Shown here one piece after another: positions 33,420 through 42,595 of a stretch of DNA of 64,000 nt; position 1 is the stretch's first letter, and every line of letters begins with the position of its first letter. The DNA is from Bacteroidales bacterium H4 (GTDB taxonomy: Bacteria > Bacteroidota > Bacteroidia > Bacteroidales > Muribaculaceae), in the NCBI GenBank assembly GCA_001701165.1, contig DAAP01000012.1:62001-126000 (forward strand). The letters are read 5' to 3'. A program made the position numbers and the translations under genes. The notes under the pieces were generated by a model that was not told the origin of the DNA, made no database searches, and saw only the letters and a program-made list of their open reading frames with translations.

Positions 33420-33446
33420 TTCCACGAAAAATTGCCCCGACAGGAA

Positions 33447-34385
33447 ATGCTCTACATCTCCGACATCCACGATGAGCGCATACAAATGTTTGCGCACATG
33501 ACCGAAACGCAATTGCGTCACGGACAGAGTGGTGACGGAAACGGGCTGTTCATAGTCGAAAGTCCAAAGGTCATAGCCGTGGCCTTGGCACACGGCTACC
33601 GGCCCGAGGCATTACTGTGCGAACAGCGACACATCCACGGCGATGCAGCCGAAATAATTGCCGCCCTGCCACAAGACACACCCGTGTATACCGGCGACCG
33701 AAACACCCTGGCTGCCTTGACAGGTTACACCCTGACACGCGGAGTGCTGTGCGCTATGCGCCGTCCCGCGCCTCGCAGCGATGTCGAAGTATGCCGCGAT
33801 GCACGACGAGTCGCCGTCATAGATGGTGTGTGCGACACCACCAATACCGGAGCGATATTCCGCAGTGCCGCCGCACTGGGCATGGACGCTGTACTACTCA
33901 CACCGGGGTCGTGCGACCCCTTTAATCGTCGCTGCGTGCGCGTATCTATGGGCGGTGTATTCCTTGTGCCCTGGGCCTACATCCAAGGCAACGACACAAT
34001 CGCAAGGCTGCACCAACTCGGGTTAGACACAGCCGCTCTTGCGCTTCGCGGCAACGACACCGCTCTTGACGACCCACGACTGACACAACGGCAACGTCTG
34101 GCTCTTATTGTGGGCACTGAAGGCGAAAGGCTCGACCCCAAAGTCATCAATGCCGCCGATTTCACCGTGCGCATACCCATGCACCGCGGTGCCGACTCGC
34201 TCAACGTCGCCGCTGCCGCAGCCATCGCCTTCTGGCAATTGCGCAATCGCGACATCCATAACGGCGAAAGCGGCCCTGGCTTTTATATCCCCGACGTATC
34301 GGCTGTACACGATGCCGGCAACGCCGATGCATCCCCGCGCCTCACCGACCTCTACTCCACAAACGACACTTACACAGGCAAATGA
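33447..34385 (+). CDS. TrmH/SpoU-family RNA 2'-O-methyltransferase
   Basis: 312 residues from the ATG at 33447, which follows an aggaa sequence; a TTG five codons upstream is also in frame. An N-terminal substrate-binding domain is followed by the SPOUT knot domain with motif 1 DTTNTGAIFRSAAALG, motif 2 around LIVGTEGERLD, and motif 3 IPMHRGADSLNVAAAAAI. These enzymes use S-adenosylmethionine to methylate ribose 2'-OH in rRNA or tRNA. The target cannot be told. A C-terminal tail of about 40 residues is extra. Its stop overlaps the next start as ATGA. Confidence 0.88.
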   Translation: MLYISDIHDERIQMFAHMTETQLRHGQSGDGNGLFIVESPKVIAVALAHGYRPEALLCEQRHIHGDAAEIIAALPQDTPVYTGDRNTLAALTGYTLTRGVLCAMRRPAPRSDVEVCRDARRVAVIDGVCDTTNTGAIFRSAAALGMDAVLLTPGSCDPFNRRCVRVSMGGVFLVPWAYIQGNDTIARLHQLGLDTAALALRGNDTALDDPRLTQRQRLALIVGTEGERLDPKVINAADFTVRIPMHRGADSLNVAAAAAIAFWQLRNRDIHNGESGPGFYIPDVSAVHDAGNADASPRLTDLYSTNDTYTGK

Positions 34386-35383
34386 ACCGACGATATACCA
34401 TAGCCATGTTCACAGCCATCGCCATCGCCGCAATCGCTGCCATAGCTGCCATGGTGTGCGGGTCGGTGCACATCCCGACCTCGGAAGTACTGTCCATACT
34501 CACAGGCCACACTCCGGACAAGGACACCTGGGGACACATTATACTTGACCTGCGACTGCCGGCAGTAATCACGGCTGTACTCGCCGGAATGTCCCTGGCC
34601 GTGGCCGGCCTGCTGATGCAAACCATATTCGCCAACCCACTGGCCGGGCCCTCCATCATGGGCGTCAGCTCGGGCGCCAGCCTGGGCGTTGCCGTGCTTG
34701 TTCTGCTATTCGGCGCCGGCACCGGGGCCGTGGTCTCAGGAGCAATACTCGGCGCCATGGCTGTTGTAGTCCTCCTTGTAGCTTTGGCCGGAATACTGCG
34801 CAGCGGTGTAATGCTCCTTATCGTCGGAATCCTCATCAGCTATCTGTCCTCTTCGGCCATTATACTGCTCAACTACGCCGCCTCGGAACAAAGCGTACAC
34901 ACCTATGTTCTGTGGGGCATGGGTACATTTTCAGACACCTCGTGGGACCGAATGGCCGTGCCCGCTGCCATCACCACCATCGGCATGTGTGCAGCTGTAT
35001 TCATGGCCAAAGGCCTCAACGCCATGCTCATGGGCGAAAATTACGCCGCCAATTTGGGCGTACGTGTCTGGGCCTTGCGCGCTTGGGCCCTGCTCACTGC
35101 CGGCACCCTCACTGCCGTCACCACCGCCTACTGCGGCCCTATAGCATTCATAGGCCTGGCCGTACCACACATCGCACGTCTCGCTTTAGGCTCCACCAAC
35201 CACCACCGACTGCTGCCACTTACAATGGCCTGCGGTGCCGCAACGGCTCTGCTGACGTTGTGGATGTGCACGCTGCCTTCTCGCTGGGGTGCCGTACCCG
35301 TCAACGCCATAACCCCGATAATCGGCGTCCCAGTCATCATCTACATCATCCTCAACCACCGCCGCATTGCCTACTTCAACTGA
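34382..35383 (+). CDS. FecCD-family ABC transporter permease
   Basis: 333 residues with about ten membrane helices. Family signatures are seen in LDLRLPAVITAVLAGMSLAVAG, NPLAGPSIMGVSSGASLGVA and the cytoplasmic coupling loop GPIAFIGLAVPHIARL. Permeases of this group import siderophores, heme, vitamin B12 or related ligands. It overlaps the methyltransferase by 4 bp and the ATPase by 17 bp, so the three are translationally linked. No substrate-binding protein or outer-membrane receptor lies nearby. Confidence 0.92.
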   Translation: MNRRYTIAMFTAIAIAAIAAIAAMVCGSVHIPTSEVLSILTGHTPDKDTWGHIILDLRLPAVITAVLAGMSLAVAGLLMQTIFANPLAGPSIMGVSSGASLGVAVLVLLFGAGTGAVVSGAILGAMAVVVLLVALAGILRSGVMLLIVGILISYLSSSAIILLNYAASEQSVHTYVLWGMGTFSDTSWDRMAVPAAITTIGMCAAVFMAKGLNAMLMGENYAANLGVRVWALRAWALLTAGTLTAVTTAYCGPIAFIGLAVPHIARLALGSTNHHRLLPLTMACGAATALLTLWMCTLPSRWGAVPVNAITPIIGVPVIIYIILNHRRIAYFN

Positions 35384-36227
35384 CAGACAAGACACATCCA
35401 CTCGCACACGAGATACGGATACGCGTGCCGAACAAACCGGGCATCGGGACGCCGGACTCGCCTCCGACGGACTCACAGCCGGATACATACACGGACATCG
35501 ACGCATCCCCATAGTCTCCGATGTCACCTTCGCGATACCGCCTGCACACTTCACCGTCATGGTGGGACGTAATGGCAGCGGCAAGTCCACGCTGCTGCGC
35601 ACCCTTGCAGGCATCCAAGCACCCCTGGACGGACGCGTGACCATACACGGTTGCGAAGTACGCGGCATAGGCTCGCGTCGGCTTGCTCGCCTAATCGCCA
35701 TGGTATTTCCCACAGCTGTCGGCACAGGCGCCGGAGCTCTCACCGTCTACGAAGCCACCGCCCTCGGACGTCATCCCCATACAGGAATTACCGGACACTT
35801 GAGTGACGTTGACCGACACGTTATACGCGAAGCCATCGAGGCCGTGGGGCTGTCCCATAAAGCCGATACGCCACTGGCTGCGCTAAGCGACGGGTTACGC
35901 CAAAAAGCCATGATTGCACGCGCGTTAGCACAACAGACACCGGTAATAATCATGGACGAGCCCACGGCGTTTTTAGACGTGCCATCGCGCCATGCCCTGA
36001 TGGACTTGGTGGCCGAAATGGCACATCGGCACGGACGCACTGTACTATTGTCCACCCACGACATGGCACCGGCACTGGAAGCCGGCGCCGACAGTGTCAT
36101 CGTCGTCGAGGCAGGACATGCCTCGATGCACAGCGCCGACAACGCCAACGAAGCTCTGGCTGCTCTATATGCCGATGACGGTATCACTTATGACCCTGAC
36201 GCTTACGATTTCAGACCCGTCAAATAA
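35367..36227 (+). CDS. FecE-type ABC transporter ATP-binding protein
   Basis: 286 residues from a TTG start at 35367, inside the permease gene; no in-frame ATG or GTG lies before the ABC domain. Walker A is GRNGSGKST, the Q-loop region is VFPTAVGTGAGALT, the signature is LSDGLRQKAMIARAL in place of LSGGQ, and Walker B is IIMDEPTAFLD. The first about 35 residues are polar, Asp/Thr/Arg-rich and probably disordered. It pairs with the FecCD permease to power uptake of an iron complex or cobamide. Confidence 0.88.
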   Translation: MPTSTDRQDTSTRTRDTDTRAEQTGHRDAGLASDGLTAGYIHGHRRIPIVSDVTFAIPPAHFTVMVGRNGSGKSTLLRTLAGIQAPLDGRVTIHGCEVRGIGSRRLARLIAMVFPTAVGTGAGALTVYEATALGRHPHTGITGHLSDVDRHVIREAIEAVGLSHKADTPLAALSDGLRQKAMIARALAQQTPVIIMDEPTAFLDVPSRHALMDLVAEMAHRHGRTVLLSTHDMAPALEAGADSVIVVEAGHASMHSADNANEALAALYADDGITYDPDAYDFRPVK

Positions 36228-36433
36228 CCGACAATACACATCCGAAGGAGTGCACAGTCCAAACACTTACACATGCTCAACACTCCCTTTTTCCCGGATT
36301 TGGCCGTTAATCCACATTTTAATATATGGTTATATGTGTTAAAACATATAAATTGTAGCCAAATACTCCAATTTTAAGGCATTATTGGCCGATATTTCCA
36401 TTGTGCAACCAATACACATAGTCCATTTTATCG

Positions 36434-36441
36434 TAACTTTG
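36434..36441 (+). promoter_or_regulatory. -7 promoter element (TAACTTTG) of the efflux operon
   Basis: Exact TAnnTTTG match 130 bp upstream of the membrane-fusion gene, predicting a leader of roughly 125 nt. Confidence 0.65.
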
Positions 36442-36472
36442 CATCATGGTTTGCCGCGAATTATCGCATCGG

Positions 36473-36497
36473 CATTTTTTGCTGTACGCAAAAAATG
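36473..36497 (+). promoter_or_regulatory. Perfect 10-bp palindrome in the efflux leader
   Basis: cattttttgc and gcaaaaaatg pair exactly around a 5-base loop (tgtac). It lies about 30 nt after the predicted transcription start, where a repressor site or an attenuating hairpin could sit. Confidence 0.45.
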
Positions 36498-36570
36498 TTA
36501 CGCAAACTCGCACCCATGACACAACGACAAACCGAACAATAACAGACAATACAAAACTCACATTATAATA

Positions 36571-37749
36571 ATGTATATGAACACCCACAAGATGCACATG
36601 CGCGCCATGACGGTCTTAGGCCTTGGCGCAGCCCTTCTTCTGACCGCCTCCGTAGGCTCATGTTCCCAAAAGCAGGCTATGCCCCAGCAGATTCCGGCCA
36701 TTGAGGTACAGACCGTAGACACAACTTCTGAAGACCTCAACACCTACTATCCCGCCATCATCCGAGGCAAAACCGACATCGCTATCCGTCCCCAAGTCTC
36801 CGGATTTATCACCAAAGTACACGTTGACGAAGGCCAGCACGTACGCAAAGGCCAAGTGCTCTTTACCATCGACCAAGTACAATACCAAGCAACCGTCGAA
36901 CAAGCACATGCAGCCGTCAACTCGGCCCAAGCAGCCGTCAACACCGCCGCCTCCAACGAGCGCAACCAAAAAATGCTTTTTGAGAAAAATATCATAAGCC
37001 AAACCCAGTGGCAAACCGCTGCCGACGCTTTGGCTCAGGCACGTGCCGCTCTGGCTCAGGCTCAAGCCGCACTCGTGTCCGCCAAGAAAAACCTCTCATA
37101 CACCATCGTCACTGCCCCCTCGGACGGCGTTGTAGGTTCCATACCGCAACGCGAAGGCTCGCTGGCCTCGCCCTCATCGGCACAGCCGCTGACCACCATC
37201 AGCGACAACTCGCAAGTGTACGCATACTTCTCGCTAAACGAAAAAGAACTGCTCAAACTCACCGACAACGGCGAATACAGCCTTGACGAACGCGTAGGAC
37301 GCCTACCCAAAGTAAGCCTCATGCTGGCCGATGGCAGCGTATATCCCCTCCAAGGACGTGTAGCCACCGTCAGCGGCGTCATCGACAACACCACAGGTGC
37401 CGCACAAGTACGTGCCCTCTTCGACAACCCCAAAGCAATGCTGCGCAGCGGCTCCACCGGCAATGTCATCATCCCCACGCACAGCCACAACGTAATTCTG
37501 GTGCCACAGAAAGCCACATTCGAGATCCAGGATATGAAATACGTCTACACCGTCAACGACACCAACGGCACCGTACCCACCCAGATCAAAGTACTCGACC
37601 TTAACGATGGGAAGAGCTACGTGGTCACCGACGGCCTCAAACCCGGCGACCGCATCGTTGTCGAAGGCGTAGGAACCTCCGTGCGCGACAACATGAAAAT
37701 CAAACCGGTGACAGCCCAAGAAAAGGCTGCCATGGAAGCCAAGAAATAG
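36571..37749 (+). CDS. RND efflux membrane fusion protein (AcrA/MexA type), lipoprotein
   Basis: 392 residues. A signal peptide with the lipobox VGSC (Cys29 from the first ATG) indicates a lipid-anchored periplasmic adaptor. The lipoyl halves (AIRPQVSGFITKVHVDEGQHVRKGQ, then LSYTIVTAPSDGVVG) flank an alpha-hairpin of Ala/Gln-rich coiled coil (residues about 108-165). The beta-barrel and membrane-proximal domains follow. It links the RND pump to the outer-membrane channel. It is the first gene of a three-gene operon; several in-frame ATGs close together leave the exact start open by a few codons. Confidence 0.93.
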   Translation: MYMNTHKMHMRAMTVLGLGAALLLTASVGSCSQKQAMPQQIPAIEVQTVDTTSEDLNTYYPAIIRGKTDIAIRPQVSGFITKVHVDEGQHVRKGQVLFTIDQVQYQATVEQAHAAVNSAQAAVNTAASNERNQKMLFEKNIISQTQWQTAADALAQARAALAQAQAALVSAKKNLSYTIVTAPSDGVVGSIPQREGSLASPSSAQPLTTISDNSQVYAYFSLNEKELLKLTDNGEYSLDERVGRLPKVSLMLADGSVYPLQGRVATVSGVIDNTTGAAQVRALFDNPKAMLRSGSTGNVIIPTHSHNVILVPQKATFEIQDMKYVYTVNDTNGTVPTQIKVLDLNDGKSYVVTDGLKPGDRIVVEGVGTSVRDNMKIKPVTAQEKAAMEAKK

Positions 37750-37961
37750 GACAGGCACACGCAAGGCACGGGAAACAAGCTCCGCCTCGAAGCAGAAAGG
37801 CTGCCGGACTTAAAACATAAAAGTTGACAAAGAACCTGAACGACACGAGAGTAGTCCGAAAATTCTTAAGGTTCGACCCCAAGCCTAAAAGCTTGCAGCC
37901 CATTCCCGCCGCAAAGCCCACAACCCACCCAACCAAACATTTATAAAAAAGCACAAAGACA

Positions 37962-40900
37962 ATGAAACTTGACCGCTTTATCAACCGACCGGTCTTGTCC
38001 ACGGTTATATCAATCTTTATCGTCGTCTTGGGCATCATCGGCATGGTCTCCCTGCCCATCACCCAGTACCCCGACATCGCGCCACCTACCATCAGCGTAT
38101 CCACCACCTACAGCGGTGCCAACGCCCAAGCCGTGCTCAACTCCGTGATTGCGCCATTGGAGGAATCCATCAACGGCGCCGAAGGCATGACATATATGGA
38201 GTCCACAGCTACCAATACCGGTTCGGCAACCATCAACGTCTATTTCCGACAGGGTTTTGACCCCGATATGGCCGCCGTTGACGTCCAAAACCGCGTATCA
38301 AAAGCCCTCAACCTCCTGCCCTCCGAAGTGACGCAGGTGGGCGTGACCACACAAAAACGCCAAACCTCCATGCTTGTAGGCGTTGCACTCTACGACCCAA
38401 CCGGCAAATACAGCGAGGAATTCATCGAAAACTACGCCAAAATCAACCTCGTACCACAATTACAACGTGTCAACGGTGTGGGTGATGTTATGGTCATGGG
38501 CGCCGACTACTCGATGCGTATATGGCTTAAGCCCGATGTCATGGCTCAGTACGGCCTGATGCCTTCGGATATCGCCGCCGTCATGGCCGAGCAAAACATC
38601 GAAGCCGCCCCCGGTGCCTTCGGCGAACAAGGCAACCAGTCCTTCCAGTACACCATGCGCTACCGCGGACGTCTCGCCGACCCCTCCGAATTTGAGAATA
38701 TCGTCGTACGCGCCACTTCCAACGGCGAAGTGCTGCGCCTCAAAGACGTAGCCAACGTCGAACTGGGTCGCGTCACATACGGCTTCCACAGTAAATTCAA
38801 CGGACACCCCTCCGTAATGGCCATCGTCTTCCAGACCGCCGGATCCAACGCCACCCAAATCATCAACGACTGTCTTGACTACGTCCAGACAATGAAAAAG
38901 TCGCTCCCCGACGGACTCGAAGTCGCCGTACCTTTGAACAACAACGATTTCCTTTATGCCTCCATTGACCACGTCATCGAGACTCTCATCGAGGCCTTCT
39001 TGCTGGTGTTCATAGTGGTATACATCTTCCTGCAAGACCTGCGAAGCACCATCATCCCCGCCATCGCCATCCCGGTGGCCCTGATCGGCACATTCTTCGT
39101 ACTCAAGTTCATAGGCTTTTCCATCAACTTGATTACCCTATCGGCCCTCGTATTGGCCATAGCCATCGTCGTCGATGATGCCATAGTGGTGGTCGAGGCC
39201 GTACACGCCAAACTCGACGTCGGATACAAGAGTGCACGCCGCGCATCCATAGACGCCATGAGCGAAATCTCGGGCGCACTGATATCCATCACCATGGTCA
39301 TGATGCTCGTGTTCATCCCCGTGTCATTCATCTCGGGCACCTCCGGCGTGTTCTACCAGCAATTCGGCCTCACCATGGCCATAGCCATCTTCTTCTCGGC
39401 CGTCAACGCCCTTACCCTCTCCCCGGCCCTGTGTGCTGTGTTCCTTAAACCGCACAAGGACGCCGAAGGCAAGAAGCAAAGCTTCGTAAAACGTTTCCAT
39501 ACAGCCTTCAACACCGGGTACGATGCCATGCTCAAGCGCTACAAAAAATCGGCTACATTCTTCGCTCGCCACAAGGTCACATCCTTCGGCATCGTGGGCG
39601 CCACCGTAGCCGTGCTCGTATACCTGATGACCATCACCCCCACCGCACTCGTCCCCAACGAAGACACCGGTATACTCTTCTGCATGGTCAACCTCCCCCC
39701 GGGCTCGTCCCAGGAACGCACCGGTGAAGTTCTCGAACAAACCGACAAAATCATACGACAGAACCCCGCCGTAGCCGAAAGCCAAATGATTGATGGCTAC
39801 AGCTTCCTTGCCGGCCAAGGCGCCACCTATGGCACTTTCATCATCAAACTCAAGAACTGGGCCGAACGCGACAGCAAAACCCAAAACTCGGAAGCCGTGC
39901 TTAAGCAGCTATATGGGGCTCTTAGCGTCGTCAAAGATGGCAATATTGTAATCTTCGCGCCGCCCATGATTACGGGCTACAGCGCCACCAACGGCTTCGA
40001 AATCAAGATGCAAGACCGTACCGGAGGCGACATCAACACATTCTTCGCGGTTGTCCAAAACTTCCTGGCACAACTCAACCGGCAGCCCGAAATCCAAATG
40101 GCCTATACCACCTTCAACCCCACCTTCCCGCAATATCAGGTGGACATCGACGTGGCCAAGGCCAAACAAGCCGGCATATCGCCAAAGACCATCCTCAGCA
40201 CACTTCAAGGATACTACGGCAGTATGTATATCAGCAACTTCAACAGCTTCGGCAAAATCTACCGTGTGATGATGCAAGCCGAACCATCGGCACGCGTCTC
40301 TACAGAGACACTCAATGCCATAAAGGTACGCGGCGGGACAGGCGAAATGGCGCCCATCACCAACTTCGTCAGCCTCAAGCGCGTATACGCCCCCGACTTG
40401 CTCAACCGCTTCAATATGTTCAACTCCATCAGCGTCACCGGCCAACCCAACACCGGATACTCCTCGGGTGATGCCATCGCCGCAATCCAGCGCGTAGCCG
40501 CTCAGGTACTACCACAAGGCTACGGCTACGAATACGCCGGCATGACACGCGAAGAAGCCCAAAGCTCGGGTAGCGCCACAGCCATTATCTTTGCATTATG
40601 TCTGCTCTTCGTATACCTGCTGCTCTCCGCCCAGTACGAAAGCTACATCCTACCATGGGCCGTAATCCTCTCCATACCCTTCGGCCTTATGGGCTCGTTT
40701 GTCTTCGCCTTGATCTTCGGCATCAGCAACAACATCTACTTGCAGATTGCGCTGATTATGCTTATCGGCCTGCTGGCTAAGAACGCCATCCTAATCGTCG
40801 AATTCGCCCTTGACCGCCGCAAGACCGGCATGTCCGTGCTCAACGCAGCAATCGCCGGCGCCGGCGCCCGTCTGCGTCCTATCCTAATGACCTCGCTGGC

Positions 40901-41144
40901 TCTCATCATCGGCCTGCTGCCCCTGATGTTCTCCACCGGTGTAGGCGCCAACGGCAACAACGCCCTCGGTGTAGGCGCCGTAGGCGGTATGCTCATCGGC
41001 ATGATTCTCCAAATATTCATAGTGCCCGCACTCTTCGTCGCATTCCAGAAAATCCAAGAGAAGATTACACCCATACGCTGGGACAATGCCGAACGTGGAG
41101 GCACCATCGAAAGCGAAATCGAGCAATTCACACCCGAGAACTAA
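37962..41144 (+). CDS. RND multidrug efflux pump (AcrB/MexB type)
   Basis: 1060 residues, about 12 membrane helices, in the inner membrane as a trimer. N-terminal RPVLSTVISIFIVVLGII is the typical opening. The proton-relay aspartates lie in helix 4 (LVLAIAIVVDDAIVVVEAV). Two large periplasmic loops and a hydrophobic C-terminal half (LLFVYLLLSAQYESYILP, LLAKNAILIVEFA) match HAE1 pumps that expel hydrophobic drugs and bile acids. It follows the fusion protein after 212 bp. The substrate range cannot be read from sequence. Confidence 0.95.
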   Translation: MKLDRFINRPVLSTVISIFIVVLGIIGMVSLPITQYPDIAPPTISVSTTYSGANAQAVLNSVIAPLEESINGAEGMTYMESTATNTGSATINVYFRQGFDPDMAAVDVQNRVSKALNLLPSEVTQVGVTTQKRQTSMLVGVALYDPTGKYSEEFIENYAKINLVPQLQRVNGVGDVMVMGADYSMRIWLKPDVMAQYGLMPSDIAAVMAEQNIEAAPGAFGEQGNQSFQYTMRYRGRLADPSEFENIVVRATSNGEVLRLKDVANVELGRVTYGFHSKFNGHPSVMAIVFQTAGSNATQIINDCLDYVQTMKKSLPDGLEVAVPLNNNDFLYASIDHVIETLIEAFLLVFIVVYIFLQDLRSTIIPAIAIPVALIGTFFVLKFIGFSINLITLSALVLAIAIVVDDAIVVVEAVHAKLDVGYKSARRASIDAMSEISGALISITMVMMLVFIPVSFISGTSGVFYQQFGLTMAIAIFFSAVNALTLSPALCAVFLKPHKDAEGKKQSFVKRFHTAFNTGYDAMLKRYKKSATFFARHKVTSFGIVGATVAVLVYLMTITPTALVPNEDTGILFCMVNLPPGSSQERTGEVLEQTDKIIRQNPAVAESQMIDGYSFLAGQGATYGTFIIKLKNWAERDSKTQNSEAVLKQLYGALSVVKDGNIVIFAPPMITGYSATNGFEIKMQDRTGGDINTFFAVVQNFLAQLNRQPEIQMAYTTFNPTFPQYQVDIDVAKAKQAGISPKTILSTLQGYYGSMYISNFNSFGKIYRVMMQAEPSARVSTETLNAIKVRGGTGEMAPITNFVSLKRVYAPDLLNRFNMFNSISVTGQPNTGYSSGDAIAAIQRVAAQVLPQGYGYEYAGMTREEAQSSGSATAIIFALCLLFVYLLLSAQYESYILPWAVILSIPFGLMGSFVFALIFGISNNIYLQIALIMLIGLLAKNAILIVEFALDRRKTGMSVLNAAIAGAGARLRPILMTSLALIIGLLPLMFSTGVGANGNNALGVGAVGGMLIGMILQIFIVPALFVAFQKIQEKITPIRWDNAERGGTIESEIEQFTPEN

Positions 41145-41163
41145 CCCTCTGACACGACACAAT

Positions 41164-42549
41164 ATGAAACAAAACATAATCACCGCAACACTGGTAGCCG
41201 CCACCTTGGCCGTGGCGGCCACCTCCTGCGGCATCTACAAAAAATATCAGACGCCCGACAACACGCCCCTCACGGCCGAATACGTACAGGCGCGCCAAAA
41301 CAACGTAGACAGCACCGCCCTCGGCAACCTGTTGTGGGAAGAAGTCTTCACCGACCCGGTACTGGCCGACCTCATAGACCGAGCCTTGGCGTCAAGCTCT
41401 ACCCTGGCCAACGCTCGACTCAACATCGACATTGCCCGGGCTCAACTGCGCGGAGCCAAATTGGCGTACCTCCCATCAGTATCACTTGCGCCTAACGGCT
41501 CGGGAAGCTCCATAGCCGGCAGCTCCATATCCTGGGGATACCAGATACCCGCCGTAGTATCATGGGAAGTTGACCTCTTCGGCAAACTACTCAACAGCAA
41601 ACGCGGCGCAGCCGTGGCCGTCGAACAAAGCGAGGCCTACGCACAGGCCGTGCGTTCACAACTCATCGCCACCGTAGCCAATACGTATTACTCTATGGCT
41701 GCCGTCGAAGCACAACTCAAGGTGGCACGCAATACGGCCAAAATCTGGAGCGAAAGCGTCCAAGTGATGCGCGACCTCAAAGAAGCCGGCAAATCCGGAA
41801 TGACAGAGGCCGCCGTCGTACAGGCCAACGCCAACCTTCAAAGCGTCTTGGCTCAGATTACCGAACTCGAAAACACTCGTCTCAATCTGGACAACGCCAT
41901 GAGCCTACTTGTCGAGACAATGCCCACGCACTGGGAAGTAAGCGCCGACGCAACTCTCGATATCCCCGCTCCGATACTGCAAGGCGTACCCATGTCCTAC
42001 CTGGCCATGCGTCCCGATGTTACAGCCGCCGAACGCTCGCTGGCAGCCGCATACTACAATACAGCCAGTGCACGTGCCGCATTCTACCCGAACCTCTCCA
42101 TCAGCTTCACAGGAGGATTTACCAACCAACTGGGCACCATGATCAAAAACCCCGGCGAATGGTTCTACAATCTGGCCGGGTCGCTGACCGCCCCCCTGTT
42201 TGCCCGAGGACAAAATATTGCCCGATTACAAGCCGCCAAGGCACAACAGGCACAAGCCCTCAACAGCTTTGAGCATACACTGCTGAGTGCTGCTTCCGAA
42301 GTGTCCAACGCCATGAGCGCCTACACAACCGCCGGACAACGTGCCGCAATATTCGAAGCACAGAGCGCCGACCTCGAAAAAGCCGTCGAGTACACCAACG
42401 ACTTGATGATATACGCCAACGGCACATATCTTGAAGTGCTCACCGCACAGCAAAGCCTGCTCGCGGCACAGCTCAACCAAGTATCCTGCCGCCTGGCTCG
42501 CAATCAAGCTATCATCAACCTCTACCAAAGCCTCGGCGGCGGACGTTGA
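41164..42549 (+). CDS. Outer-membrane efflux channel (TolC/OprM, NodT family), lipoprotein
   Basis: 461 residues from the ATG at 41164, 19 bp after the pump gene; the longer frame upstream overlaps the pump. A lipoprotein signal ends in ATSC (Cys21), as in OprM. The body has the two-fold repeat of long helices and strands seen in the family, with SVSLAPNGSG- and NLSISFTGGF-type strand segments and Ala-rich helices. It completes the tripartite pump in the outer membrane. Confidence 0.93.
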   Translation: MKQNIITATLVAATLAVAATSCGIYKKYQTPDNTPLTAEYVQARQNNVDSTALGNLLWEEVFTDPVLADLIDRALASSSTLANARLNIDIARAQLRGAKLAYLPSVSLAPNGSGSSIAGSSISWGYQIPAVVSWEVDLFGKLLNSKRGAAVAVEQSEAYAQAVRSQLIATVANTYYSMAAVEAQLKVARNTAKIWSESVQVMRDLKEAGKSGMTEAAVVQANANLQSVLAQITELENTRLNLDNAMSLLVETMPTHWEVSADATLDIPAPILQGVPMSYLAMRPDVTAAERSLAAAYYNTASARAAFYPNLSISFTGGFTNQLGTMIKNPGEWFYNLAGSLTAPLFARGQNIARLQAAKAQQAQALNSFEHTLLSAASEVSNAMSAYTTAGQRAAIFEAQSADLEKAVEYTNDLMIYANGTYLEVLTAQQSLLAAQLNQVSCRLARNQAIINLYQSLGGGR

Positions 42550-42595
42550 CACTCACCCTCCACCTTATAAGTCCAACAAAAACACAGCTTAAAGA

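Larger units (their letters stand above)
36228..36570. other. Intergenic region upstream of the efflux operon
   Basis: 343 bp, AT-rich in its first half. No open frame has a recognisable product. It contains a -7 element (36434-36441) and a 10-bp palindrome (36473-36497) in the predicted leader. Confidence 0.6.

Noticed and set aside
38460..39035. Minus-strand frame of 191 codons inside the RND pump gene
   Set aside because: Shadow of a strongly conserved plus-strand gene.
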